DNA from: Amycolatopsis alkalitolerans
Lineage (GTDB): Bacteria > Actinomycetota > Actinomycetes > Mycobacteriales > Pseudonocardiaceae
DNA length: 64,000 bases
Direction of reading: 5' to 3'
NCBI RefSeq assembly: GCF_006152065.1
Contig: NZ_VDFW01000001.1
Location: forward strand, 388,275 to 452,274
Shown here: positions 1-8,177 of the stretch, one piece after another
Layout: each line of letters opens with the position of its first letter
Position numbering within the stretch: the first letter of the stretch is position 1
Translations under genes and position numbers: made by a program
Notes under the pieces: model-generated
Databases searched by the model: none
Told to the model about the DNA's origin: nothing
Seen by the model: the letters and a program-made list of their open reading frames with translations, nothing else

Positions 1-7
1 ACCGCAG

Positions 8-26
8 AGGACGTTGACGACGTCCT
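8..26. promoter_or_regulatory. 7-bp inverted repeat upstream of the aromatic-degradation genes
   Basis: Arms AGGACGT and ACGTCCT flank a 5-nt spacer about 120 bp ahead of the first gene. It could be an operator or the end of a terminator from a gene left of the window. Only the symmetry is seen; the role is a guess. Confidence 0.25.
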
Positions 27-144
27 GGACTCCCGTGCTCCTGCCGGGTTGATGCGTCTTTCGTGCAGAAGGACGCTGGGATCGTGCAGGCGACCGTGCC
101 ACCGGTCGCCCGATACTCGGCAAGAGCACAAAGGAGTGAAGGCG

Positions 145-2067
145 ATGCGGAACTTCGTGTACTCGGCGCATCCGTCGCGGGTGGTGTTCGGGCCAGCGGC
201 GCAGGTGCGCGACGAGGTCGAGCGGCTCGGCGGCACCCGGGTCCTGCTGCTGACCAGCCGGTCGGCCGATGCCGGGCCGGTGCGTACCGCGCTCGGGCCG
301 CTGCTGGTCACCGAGTTCGGCGGTGCCGTGATGCATACGCCGGTCGAGGTCACCGAGCGTGCGCTCGAGCGGGCCAAGGGTGCCGACTGTCTCGTGGCCG
401 TCGGCGGCGGTTCGGTCACCGGCCTGTCGAAGGCGCTCGCGGTGCGCACGGGCCTCCCGCAGGTGATCCTCCCGACGACCTACGCCGGTTCCGAGGTCAC
501 GCCCGTCCTCGGCGAGAAGTCGGGCGGCGAGAAAATCACCAGATCATCGGACGAAATCCGGCCCGAGACCGTCATCTACGACGTTGCGCTGAGCCGCCAC
601 CTGCCGGTGCCCGTTTCGGTGACCAGCTCGGTCAACGCGATGGCCCACGCGGTCGAGGCGCTGTACTCGCCGCAGGCGAACGCCGTCGTGGACGGGATGG
701 CGCTGGAGGCGATCAGAAAGGTCGCGCGCTCGCTCCCGGTTCTCGGCGCTGATCCGTCCAATGTGGAGGCACGGGCCGACTTGCTGGAAGCGGCCTGGCT
801 CGGCGGACTGTGCCTCGCCGGCGTCGGGATGAGCCTGCACCACAAGCTGTGCCACACCCTGGGCGGATCATTCGACCTTCCCCACGCCGAGACCCACACC
901 GTCGTGCTCCCGCATGCCATGGCCTACAACGCGCCTGCCGCTCCCGCGGTGATGGCGCGAATCGCCGAAGCGCTCGGCGCGACCGATGCGCCCAGCGGCG
1001 TCTTCGATCTCGTCGCGAAGGCGGGCGGGCCGACTTCGCTTCGCGAGCTCGGCCTTGCCGAAGCGGATATCGCAAAGGCCGCGGAACTGGCGATCGCGAA
1101 GCCGTACCCGAACCCGCGCGAGCTCACCCGCGACGGCATCGAGGAACTCCTGCGCGCGGCGTGGCGCGGCGACCGTCCCGGCGGAGGTCGTGCTGTTCCG
1201 GACCTGAGCTGGCTGACCGCGCAGGTCGTCACGAGCTTCGACGGCGCGCCCGATCCGCGCGTCAAGCAGCTGCTCACCGATCTCGTCCGGCATCTGCACC
1301 ACTACGTCACGAAGAACGACGTCGCCCAGCCGGAATGGCAGTACGCCATCGAGTTCCTCACGCGCGCCGGGCAGATCACGACGGACACCCGCCAGGAGTT
1401 CGTGCTGCTTTCGGACGTGCTCGGCGTGTCCAGCGCGGTCGACGTCCTCACGAACTCGCGCACGCCGGGCACCACGGCCTCGGCGGTGCTCGGCCCGTTC
1501 TACGTCGAGGGCCCGCCCGCAGCCGAGCACGGCACGGACATCGCCGCCGGCCTGCCGGGCACCCCGCTGTGGGTCGACGTGCTCGTCACCGACACCGGCG
1601 GGAAACCCGTACCGGACACCATGGTCGACGTGTGGCAGTCCAATGAGGACGGCTTCTACGACGTCCAGTTGCCCGACCTGAACGGCCCCGTCCTGCGAGC
1701 CCGGTTCCACACCGACGCCGAAGGCCGGCTGCGGTTCTGGACGATCCTGCCGAGCGAGTACCCGATCCCCGACGACGGACCGGTCGGCCAGATGCTCGCG
1801 GCCACCGGGCGGCATCCGTGGCGGGCCCCGCATCTGCATTTCATGCTCGCCAAGCCCGGGTACACGCAGCTGATCACCCAGTTGTTCGTGCGCGGCGGGG
1901 CTTATCTCGATACGAGCGCGGGGCTGGGCGACGCGGTGTTCGGCGTCAAGGACGACCTGATCGTCGATTTCGTGCCCCAGCACGGACCCACGCCCGACGG
2001 CCGCTCGATCGACGCCGAATGGCGGCGGCTCGACTTCACCTTCAAGATCGCACCGGAGCAGAGATGA
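145..2067 (+). CDS. Fused maleylacetate reductase / hydroxyquinol 1,2-dioxygenase
   Basis: This 640-residue protein joins two consecutive enzymes of the hydroxyquinol pathway. Residues 1 to about 350 are an iron-type alcohol dehydrogenase fold (maleylacetate reductase) with a GGGSVTG nucleotide-binding loop and a His-rich segment (HHKLCHTLGGS, then HAETH). From about residue 353 an intradiol dioxygenase follows, with GPFYVEG, LPSEYPIPDDG and HPWRAPHLHF supplying the Tyr-Tyr-His-His iron ligands. Hydroxyquinol would be cleaved to maleylacetate and then reduced to 3-oxoadipate by the same chain. The ATG at 145 is chosen over an in-frame ATG at 49 because family similarity begins at MRNFVY and an AAGGAG lies just upstream. 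Its stop overlaps the next start (ATGA). Fusions of this kind are known in actinobacteria. Confidence 0.93.
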   Translation: MRNFVYSAHPSRVVFGPAAQVRDEVERLGGTRVLLLTSRSADAGPVRTALGPLLVTEFGGAVMHTPVEVTERALERAKGADCLVAVGGGSVTGLSKALAVRTGLPQVILPTTYAGSEVTPVLGEKSGGEKITRSSDEIRPETVIYDVALSRHLPVPVSVTSSVNAMAHAVEALYSPQANAVVDGMALEAIRKVARSLPVLGADPSNVEARADLLEAAWLGGLCLAGVGMSLHHKLCHTLGGSFDLPHAETHTVVLPHAMAYNAPAAPAVMARIAEALGATDAPSGVFDLVAKAGGPTSLRELGLAEADIAKAAELAIAKPYPNPRELTRDGIEELLRAAWRGDRPGGGRAVPDLSWLTAQVVTSFDGAPDPRVKQLLTDLVRHLHHYVTKNDVAQPEWQYAIEFLTRAGQITTDTRQEFVLLSDVLGVSSAVDVLTNSRTPGTTASAVLGPFYVEGPPAAEHGTDIAAGLPGTPLWVDVLVTDTGGKPVPDTMVDVWQSNEDGFYDVQLPDLNGPVLRARFHTDAEGRLRFWTILPSEYPIPDDGPVGQMLAATGRHPWRAPHLHFMLAKPGYTQLITQLFVRGGAYLDTSAGLGDAVFGVKDDLIVDFVPQHGPTPDGRSIDAEWRRLDFTFKIAPEQR

Positions 2068-3789
2068 CCTACGACACCGATGTCCTGGTCGTCGGCAGCG
2101 GTCCCGCCGGTGGCTCGGCCGCGCTGCTGCTTGCCACGTACGGCGTGCGGACGCTGCTGGTCAGCAAGTACGGCTGGGTCGCGAACACGCCGCGCGCGCA
2201 TATCACCAACCAGCGCACGCTCGAGGTGCTGCGCGACCTCGGCGTCGAGCAGGAGGCGCTCGACGCGGGCACGCCGCAGGAGTTGATGGGCGACACGGTC
2301 CTGTGCACGTCGCTCACGGGCGAGGAGATCGGGCGGATCCGCACCTGGGGCACCGGGCCGGCGTCGCTGAGCGAGTACGCCTCGGCGAGCCCGTGCGGGA
2401 TGATCGACCTGCCGCAGACGTATCTCGAACCGATCCTCGTCTCGCGTGCCGCCGCCCGCGGCGCGAAGGTCCGGTTCGACACCGAGTTCCTATCATTGGA
2501 CCAGGACCAAGACGGGGTCACGGCGCGGCTGTCCGACCGGGTGCGCGGTGACGAGTACTCCGTCCGCGCCCGGTACCTGATCGGCGCTGACGGCGGGCGC
2601 AGCCTGGTCGCGGAGCAGGTGGGCCTGCCGATCGCCGGGCAGAGCGGCAAGGCCGGCAGCATGAACATCGTCTTCAAGGCCGACCTGTCGGAGTACGTCG
2701 CGCACCGGCCGAGCGTCCTGTACTGGGTGATGCGGCCCGGTGCGCATCTCGGCGGGATCGGGATGGGCCTGGTGCGCATGGTTCGCCCATGGCACGAATG
2801 GCTGCTGACCTGGGGATACGACATCGAGCAGCAGCCACCCGATGTCGACGGCGCGGGCGCCAGGGAGATCGTGCACGATCTGATCGGTGACCCGTCGGTC
2901 GACGTCGAGATCACGTCCACTTCCTTGTGGACGGTCAACCACAGCTACGCGACCGAGTATTCGGCGGGCCGGGTGTTCTGCGCGGGGGACGCGGTGCACC
3001 GGCACCCGCCGTCGAACGGGCTCGGCTCCAACACATCGATCCAGGACTCCTACAACCTGGCCTGGAAGCTCGCGATGGTCATCCGCGGCGAGGCCGGACC
3101 CGGGCTGCTGGACACCTACACCGCCGAACGGGCGCCGGTGGGTCAGCAGATCGTGGACCGCGCGAACCTGAGCCGTGACCAGTTCGGCCCCATTTTCGAA
3201 GCGCTGGGTATCGCGGGCGGCAGCGACGACGAGGGGATCGTCGCCGGGTTGGCCGCGTGCCGCGCGGAGGACGCCGAAGGTGCGAAGCGGCGGCAGGCGC
3301 TCGACGAGGCGATCCAGCTCAAGAACTACGAGTTCAACGCGCACGGCGTGGAGCTCAACCAGCGTTACCGATCGGCGGCCGTGCTGGACGACGGCAGCCC
3401 CGCGGAGGACTGGTCGCGCGATCCCGAACTGTTCCACCAGCCGAGTACCCGGCCCGGGGCGAAGTTTGCCGCATGTGTGGCTGGTGGGCGCGCACGGAGC
3501 ACGAGTGTCCACATTAGATCTCGTCGGCAAGGGCGGGTTCACGGTGGTCACCGGTTTGGCGGGCGGCCAGTGGCAGACCGCGGCGGCTCGCGCCGGGATC
3601 CGGTGCGTCCGCATCGGCGCGGACGGCGCCCGCGACGCCTACGGTGACTGGGGCCGGGTGCCCGGCCTCGACGAAGAGGGCTGCCTGCTCGTGCGGCCCG
3701 ACGGCTACATCGCCTGGCGCGGCCCGGCGCTCACCGAAGGCCACGCGAACGCCTTGGCGCAAGCCCTTTCCCAGATACTCCAACGGTGA
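2064..3789 (+). pseudogene. FAD-dependent aromatic hydroxylase (resorcinol/phenol hydroxylase type), frameshifted near the 3' end
   Basis: A PheA/TfdB-type flavoprotein monooxygenase begins at the ATG overlapping the previous stop. It shows the N-terminal dinucleotide fold GSGPAGG, the DG motif (LIGADGGRS) and the second FAD motif (CAGDAVHRHPPSNGLGSN). Next to a hydroxyquinol dioxygenase/maleylacetate reductase, its likely job is hydroxylating resorcinol or a related phenol to hydroxyquinol. The reading frame is good to codon 3465 (TTT). It then turns into low-complexity Arg-rich sequence, while the next frame continues with a normal thioredoxin-like C-terminal domain (PHVWLVGAHG to the stop at 3787). 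Removing one T from 3465-3467 restores one continuous ORF. The first frame alone runs to 3647. Whether this is real loss or a sequencing error cannot be told here. Confidence 0.88.
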
Positions 3790-3874
3790 CAACACGCCGC
3801 TCCGCGTGCGGTGCCGGTGGTTGCCGGTCCGACGGGCGGCCACGGCTACCGGCTCAAGGTAGGCCGCGCGCCGG

Positions 3875-4260
3875 CTGATCCTTTCGGCCGGATCGGTGCT
3901 GTGCTGTTGGTTACTGGGCTGATGGCAGCCGCGGGTGTCCGCGTGTGCGTCGCCTGGGGACCGTGCCCGCTTTTGGCCGGAAGGTGCTGTGCCGTTTGTT
4001 GCCAGTCCGGTGGCAGCGTCGGGTGTCCACGTGCGCGTTCTGCCGGGGGCCGCGCCCCTTCGCCTTCGGCCGGGCGGTCCTGCGCCGTTCGTTACCAGTC
4101 CGGCGGCGACGGGTGTCCACGTGTACGTCGGTCGGGGGCCGTGTCCGCTTTCGGCCGGACGGTACTGCGCTGGTCGTTGCCAATCACGGCTGTCCGGCTT
4201 GCGTAGCAACGGTTGCGTGCTGTTCGGGGCCTGCCTACTTTGGCCGGATCGGTAACACGC
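3875..4260. repeat. Degenerate tandem repeats of about 88-90 bp in a gene-free stretch
   Basis: The 555-bp gap between the hydroxylase and the next gene holds no convincing gene. It consists largely of imperfect direct repeats. The phrase CGGGTGTCC(A/G)CGTG begins at 3932, 4020 and 4110, giving periods of 88 and 90 bp. Each copy continues through a TTTCGGCCGG-like core and a GTT(G/A)CCAGTCCGG-like end. A partial unit precedes 3932 and a weaker one follows about 4188. ORFs that cross it are of repeat composition only. Confidence 0.7.
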
Positions 4261-4344
4261 GGTTGTTCCGGATGAAACCGATCGGAAATAACTCCTGGCT
4301 GTACTGGTCGCCATCACGACAGTACCCCGCGAGGAGGGCGTTCG

Positions 4345-5676
4345 GTGTCTCATCCACTCGATGGCCGCCATCACTGCGTGCTCGTGATCGGAGGCGGCCA
4401 GGCCGGGCTTTCGATGAGCCACGGCCTGCGGGCCCGCGGTATCGACCATCTGGTTCTGGAGCGGGACGAGATCGGGCACGAATGGCGTGACCGCCGGTGG
4501 GACACCTTCTGCCTGGTCACCCCGAACTGGCAGTGCCAGCTACCCGGTTTTCCCTACCGCGGCGGCGATCCCGACGGGTTCATGAGGCGCGGCGAGATCG
4601 TGTCCTATATCGAGGAGTACGCGAAGTCGTTCGATCTCCCGGTGGTCGAAGGAGTCGAGGCGACGCGGCTGCGCCTGACCCCGCACGGGTTCCTGGTGCG
4701 TACCACCCGCGGGGACCTGACCGCGGACCAGGTTGTGCTCGCGACCGGGCCGTACCAGGTGCCACTGATCCCGCGGATCGCCGAGCGCCTGCCCGAATCG
4801 CTGACGCAGCTGCATTCCTCCCAGTACCGGAACCCGGCGCAGCTGCCGCCGGGTGCGGTGATGGTGGTCGGCACCGGGCAGTCGGGCTGCCAGATCGCGG
4901 AGGACCTGCACCTGGCCGGCCGGCGCGTGCACCTGGCGGTCGGCAGCGCGCCGCGGGTCGCGCGCCGGTACCGCGGTCGGGATGTCGTGGCCTGGCTCGA
5001 CGATATGGGCTACTACCGGCGAGGTATCGACGAGTTCGCGGACGCCGACGCGGTTCGCTTCAGGGCGAATCATTATGTGACCGGCCGCGACGGCGGGCAC
5101 GACATCGACCTGCGAGCGTTCGCCCGCGAGGGAATGTGGTTGTACGGCAGGCTTTCCGGTTTCCGCTCCGGTTCGTTCCGGTTCCAGCAGGATCTGCGCA
5201 AGAACCTCGACGGAGCGGACGCGGTGTCCGAGGGCATCAAGAACTCGATCGACCACTACATCGCGGTCGCCGGGATCATGGCGCCCACGGAGGACTGTTA
5301 CGTCCCCGTATGGGAGCCGGATCAGGAGCCGACCGCGCTGTCGCTTTCGGACAGTGGCATCACGTCGGTCGTCTGGAGCACCGGTTTCGGCCGGGACCAC
5401 CGATGGATCGACGTGCCCATCTTCGACGGTCGCGGCTACCCGACGCACGATCGCGGCGTGACCAGTTGCGAGGGGCTGTATTTCCTCGGGCTGCCCTGGC
5501 AGTACACCTGGGGCTCGGGCCGTTTCTGCGGGGTCGCGGCGGACGCCGAGTTCCTGGCCAACCGCATCGACCTGGTGTACCGGGGCGGCAAGAGTCACGA
5601 GGTGCGCTGGCTGGCGGGAGCCCCGCGGGGCGGTTACGAGAACGACGACTGGGTCGCGCCCCGGACCGTCGCCTGA
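4345..5676 (+). CDS. MSMEG_0569-family flavin-dependent oxidoreductase (Nit1C cluster)
   Basis: A 443-residue flavin monooxygenase-like protein with an N-terminal FAD-binding GGGQAG at residues 16-21 and a second nucleotide fold (VVGTGQSGCQ) near residue 174. The sequence and the neighbours match the MSMEG_0569 family, the flavoprotein of the conserved Nit1C nitrilase cluster. Its substrate is not established. The GTG at 4345 has a GAGGAGGG ribosome site 6-13 bases upstream. It is the first gene of a tightly packed run to 12398. Nit1C clusters have been linked to nitrogen starvation and cyanide assimilation in other bacteria; the role here is inferred from that context. Confidence 0.88.
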   Translation: MSHPLDGRHHCVLVIGGGQAGLSMSHGLRARGIDHLVLERDEIGHEWRDRRWDTFCLVTPNWQCQLPGFPYRGGDPDGFMRRGEIVSYIEEYAKSFDLPVVEGVEATRLRLTPHGFLVRTTRGDLTADQVVLATGPYQVPLIPRIAERLPESLTQLHSSQYRNPAQLPPGAVMVVGTGQSGCQIAEDLHLAGRRVHLAVGSAPRVARRYRGRDVVAWLDDMGYYRRGIDEFADADAVRFRANHYVTGRDGGHDIDLRAFAREGMWLYGRLSGFRSGSFRFQQDLRKNLDGADAVSEGIKNSIDHYIAVAGIMAPTEDCYVPVWEPDQEPTALSLSDSGITSVVWSTGFGRDHRWIDVPIFDGRGYPTHDRGVTSCEGLYFLGLPWQYTWGSGRFCGVAADAEFLANRIDLVYRGGKSHEVRWLAGAPRGGYENDDWVAPRTVA

Positions 5677-5699
5677 GCTTGATGTCCGAAGGGATTTCC

Positions 5700-6515
5700 A
5701 TGGTATTCGACGCGCACCGCCACCTCGGCGTGTTGCCGGCGTACCCCTTCTACGGCGGGCCCGCGATCAACCCCGATATCAAGGCCCGCGCGACGATCGC
5801 GGAACTGGTCGCGGATCTCGACGCCGAAGGGACCGAACGCGCGCTGGTGATCCCCAACTACGGGGTGCCGGGCCCCGGGGTCGCCTTCGGCTTCAACGAG
5901 TTGTGTGTCGAAGCCGCCCAGACCGACGACCGGATCCGCGCCGCGCTGTGGGTTTCGCCGCTGCCGACCGATCAGCAGCGCACCGAACGTGCGCTCGCGC
6001 TCGCCGGGGAACCGGGCGTGAGGGCGCTGAAACTGAGCTTCCTTCTCGGTGGCCGCGCCAACGACCCCGCCTGCCGCCCCGTGCTGGACCGGATCTTCTC
6101 GGTCGCGCGCGAGCGTGAACTCGTCGTGCACGTGCACACCTCGCCGGGCGCGGCCTCGGACATCGACGAGGTCGGCAATCTCGTCGAATGGTACGGCGAT
6201 CAGGTCGCCGTGCATCTGGTGCATTTCGGTGGCGGTATGAGCGGTCACATCAAGCTCGCCGGGTCCCGGTTCTTCGACTGGATCGAGGCGGGAAAGCGGG
6301 TCTACACGGACTTGTCGTGGGCCATCGGGTTCGCACCCCGGTGGCTGGCGGAGGAGGTATCGCGGCGTGGCATCGGCCACGACCGGATCCTGTTCGCCAG
6401 CGACGAGCCCTGGGGCGACCGGGAAGGGGAGTACGCCCGGATGCGGGCGGCCACCGCGGACGGTGAGCTCTCCGGAATGGTGTTCCGGGAGAACTTCGAA
6501 AAACTCTACGGCTGA
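5700..6515 (+). CDS. Amidohydrolase-family (TIM-barrel) metal-dependent hydrolase
   Basis: A 271-residue amidohydrolase-2 type protein. It opens with the metal motif DAHRH (D4, H6, H8), followed by VVHVHTSPG, HLVHFGGG and the terminal acid in FASDEPWGD, in the order expected for this superfamily. The ATG at 5700 is preferred to an in-frame ATG at 5682 because AAGGGA sits 6 bases upstream of it. It lies 23 bp after the flavoprotein stop and 33 bp before the next gene, so it belongs to the same operon. The substrate is unknown; a decarboxylase or amide/lactone hydrolase role would both fit the family. Confidence 0.85.
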   Translation: MVFDAHRHLGVLPAYPFYGGPAINPDIKARATIAELVADLDAEGTERALVIPNYGVPGPGVAFGFNELCVEAAQTDDRIRAALWVSPLPTDQQRTERALALAGEPGVRALKLSFLLGGRANDPACRPVLDRIFSVARERELVVHVHTSPGAASDIDEVGNLVEWYGDQVAVHLVHFGGGMSGHIKLAGSRFFDWIEAGKRVYTDLSWAIGFAPRWLAEEVSRRGIGHDRILFASDEPWGDREGEYARMRAATADGELSGMVFRENFEKLYG

Positions 6516-6548
6516 ACCCACGGAAGAACGGAAATCGAAGGAGCTGGC

Positions 6549-7061
6549 ATGCCCGAGTTGACCGACCTGGAGCAGAAGAGTCTCGAGGAGATCCCGCACC
6601 CGGCCTTGCCGGAGGGGTCCACATTGTACGGCGGGACCAAGATCTTCCCGGATTACCAGGCGGAGAACGGCGAATCGTACTTCACGCTGGTCCACGGGAT
6701 CGCGCACGAGTCGTCGGTGAGCTTCGTGGCGATCCTGCAGGCGACCCGCGCGCTGCGCAAGGGATTCGAGACCGCGATCTACTTCTACGGCCCCGGTTCG
6801 CTGAACTGCCTCGCCACCCGGGGGTTCCCGACCACGGGTAACGCGGCGTTCCCCGGCGAGATGAACATCAACGACCAGCTCAAGACGTTCATGGCCGAGG
6901 GCGGAAAGGTCTACTGCTGCAGGTTCGGCCTGTCGCTGCACGGCGCGCGCGAAGAGGACCTGATCGAGGGCGTCATCCCGGCGCATCCGCTCGACGTGCA
7001 GGACGCCCTGATCCACTACGCCCGCAAGGGCGCGATCATCAACTCGACCTACATGTTCTGA
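6549..7061 (+). CDS. MSMEG_0572/Sll0783-family nitrogen starvation response protein
   Basis: A 170-residue protein recognised as the Sll0783/MSMEG_0572 family, the small signature protein of Nit1C clusters. Family members typically show a DsrE-like layout, and the sequence here has a conserved Cys pair in KVYCCRFG. The Synechocystis member is induced on nitrogen starvation and affects polyhydroxybutyrate accumulation; the biochemical activity is unknown. GAAGGAG lies just upstream of the ATG. The stop shares one base with the next start (TGATG), indicating translational coupling to the radical SAM gene. Confidence 0.9.
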   Translation: MPELTDLEQKSLEEIPHPALPEGSTLYGGTKIFPDYQAENGESYFTLVHGIAHESSVSFVAILQATRALRKGFETAIYFYGPGSLNCLATRGFPTTGNAAFPGEMNINDQLKTFMAEGGKVYCCRFGLSLHGAREEDLIEGVIPAHPLDVQDALIHYARKGAIINSTYMF

Positions 7062-8176
7062 TGAGCCGGGGAGCCGCAGTGCGCGTTGGTACCGAAGAGG
7101 AACACGGCGTTCTCGAGGGTTCGCCGTCCTTCGCAGCCCGGGTGGACATCGCCGTGCGTGGCGTGCGCTGGGATGCGCCCGTCCGGCGGGACAAGGGCGC
7201 CGGGCCGAGCGATGACGGGCATCTGGTCGTCGACGGTGCCAACGCGGCGCTGCCGCTCAACCCGGAAAGCCCGTACACGGTCCGCGAAGGTCGTGTCTAC
7301 AACGGCGGGATCGACCTCGGTCTGTCGGTGGAACCCGTTGCGCGGCCCAGGTTCTACGACCTGAAGACCGCGGACGGTGTGCCGTACCGGCAGATCGCGC
7401 TCCTGCACGGCCGTGATGTGCTCGCGACGACGGTCGTGCAGACCTGTATCCGGTATGTGGAAGATCAGCGTTGCCGGTTCTGCACGATCGAGGAGTCGTT
7501 GCGGGCCGGATCGACCATCGCGGCGAAGACGCCCGCGCAGCTCGCGGAGGTCGCCGGAGCGGCAGTGCGGTTGGACGGGGTCCGGCAGATGGTGATGACC
7601 ACCGGCACCACCGCCGGCCCCGACCGCGGCGCGCGGCATCTCGTCCGTTGCGTGCGCGCGGTACTGGCGGCGGTGCCGGGCTTGCCGATCCAGGTGCAGA
7701 TCGAACCGCCGGGCGACCTGTCCGTGCTCACCGAGCTGCACGAGGCGGGTGCGACGTCGATCGGCATCCACGTCGAGTCCCTGGACGACGACGTGCGCCG
7801 TCGGTGGATGCCGGGCAAGTCGACGGTCCCGATGAGTGAGTACGAGGCCGCCTGGGACGCGGCGGTGCGTGTGTTCGGCCGCAACCGGGTGTCGACTTAT
7901 CTGCTCATCGGCCTCGGTGAGAACCCGGACGAGCTGGTGGCCGGCGCCGGGAGGCTGATCGAACGGGGTGTGTATCCGTTCGTCGTGCCGATGCGCCCGA
8001 TGCTCGGCACGCTCGCACGTCGAGACGGCGCGAAGGCCCCGTCCGCGGGGTTGGTCAGGGACGTCACCCGGCGTGTGGCGGCGCTGCTCCGGGACGCGGG
8101 GATGACCGGCGCCGACCAGGGTGCGGGATGCGCGGCGTGCGGCGCGTGCGGTGCGCTGAGCGCGGCGGGAGCCTGA
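7061..8176 (+). CDS. MSMEG_0568-family radical SAM protein
   Basis: A 371-residue radical SAM enzyme of the Nit1C cluster. The [4Fe-4S] cysteines are spaced C-x8-C-x2-C at residues 129, 138 and 141, not the classical CxxxCxxC; this spacing is typical of the family. A second Cys-rich patch (GCAACGACG) sits at the very C-terminus and could bind another cluster. The start is coupled to the upstream gene by a one-base overlap, and the next gene starts 1 base after the stop. The reaction is not known. By context it works with the nitrilase and the GNAT/AIRS protein on a nitrogenous small molecule. Confidence 0.9.
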   Translation: MSRGAAVRVGTEEEHGVLEGSPSFAARVDIAVRGVRWDAPVRRDKGAGPSDDGHLVVDGANAALPLNPESPYTVREGRVYNGGIDLGLSVEPVARPRFYDLKTADGVPYRQIALLHGRDVLATTVVQTCIRYVEDQRCRFCTIEESLRAGSTIAAKTPAQLAEVAGAAVRLDGVRQMVMTTGTTAGPDRGARHLVRCVRAVLAAVPGLPIQVQIEPPGDLSVLTELHEAGATSIGIHVESLDDDVRRRWMPGKSTVPMSEYEAAWDAAVRVFGRNRVSTYLLIGLGENPDELVAGAGRLIERGVYPFVVPMRPMLGTLARRDGAKAPSAGLVRDVTRRVAALLRDAGMTGADQGAGCAACGACGALSAAGA

Positions 8177-8177
8177 C

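Noticed and set aside
49..144. Upstream extension of the fusion dioxygenase from the ATG at 49
   Set aside because: No family similarity and no ribosome site; AAGGAG and the conserved N-terminus support 145.
3514..4479. A 321-codon minus-strand ORF across the repeat region
   Set aside because: Its sequence is a translation of the degenerate repeats plus antisense of flanking genes; no recognisable fold and no ribosome site.
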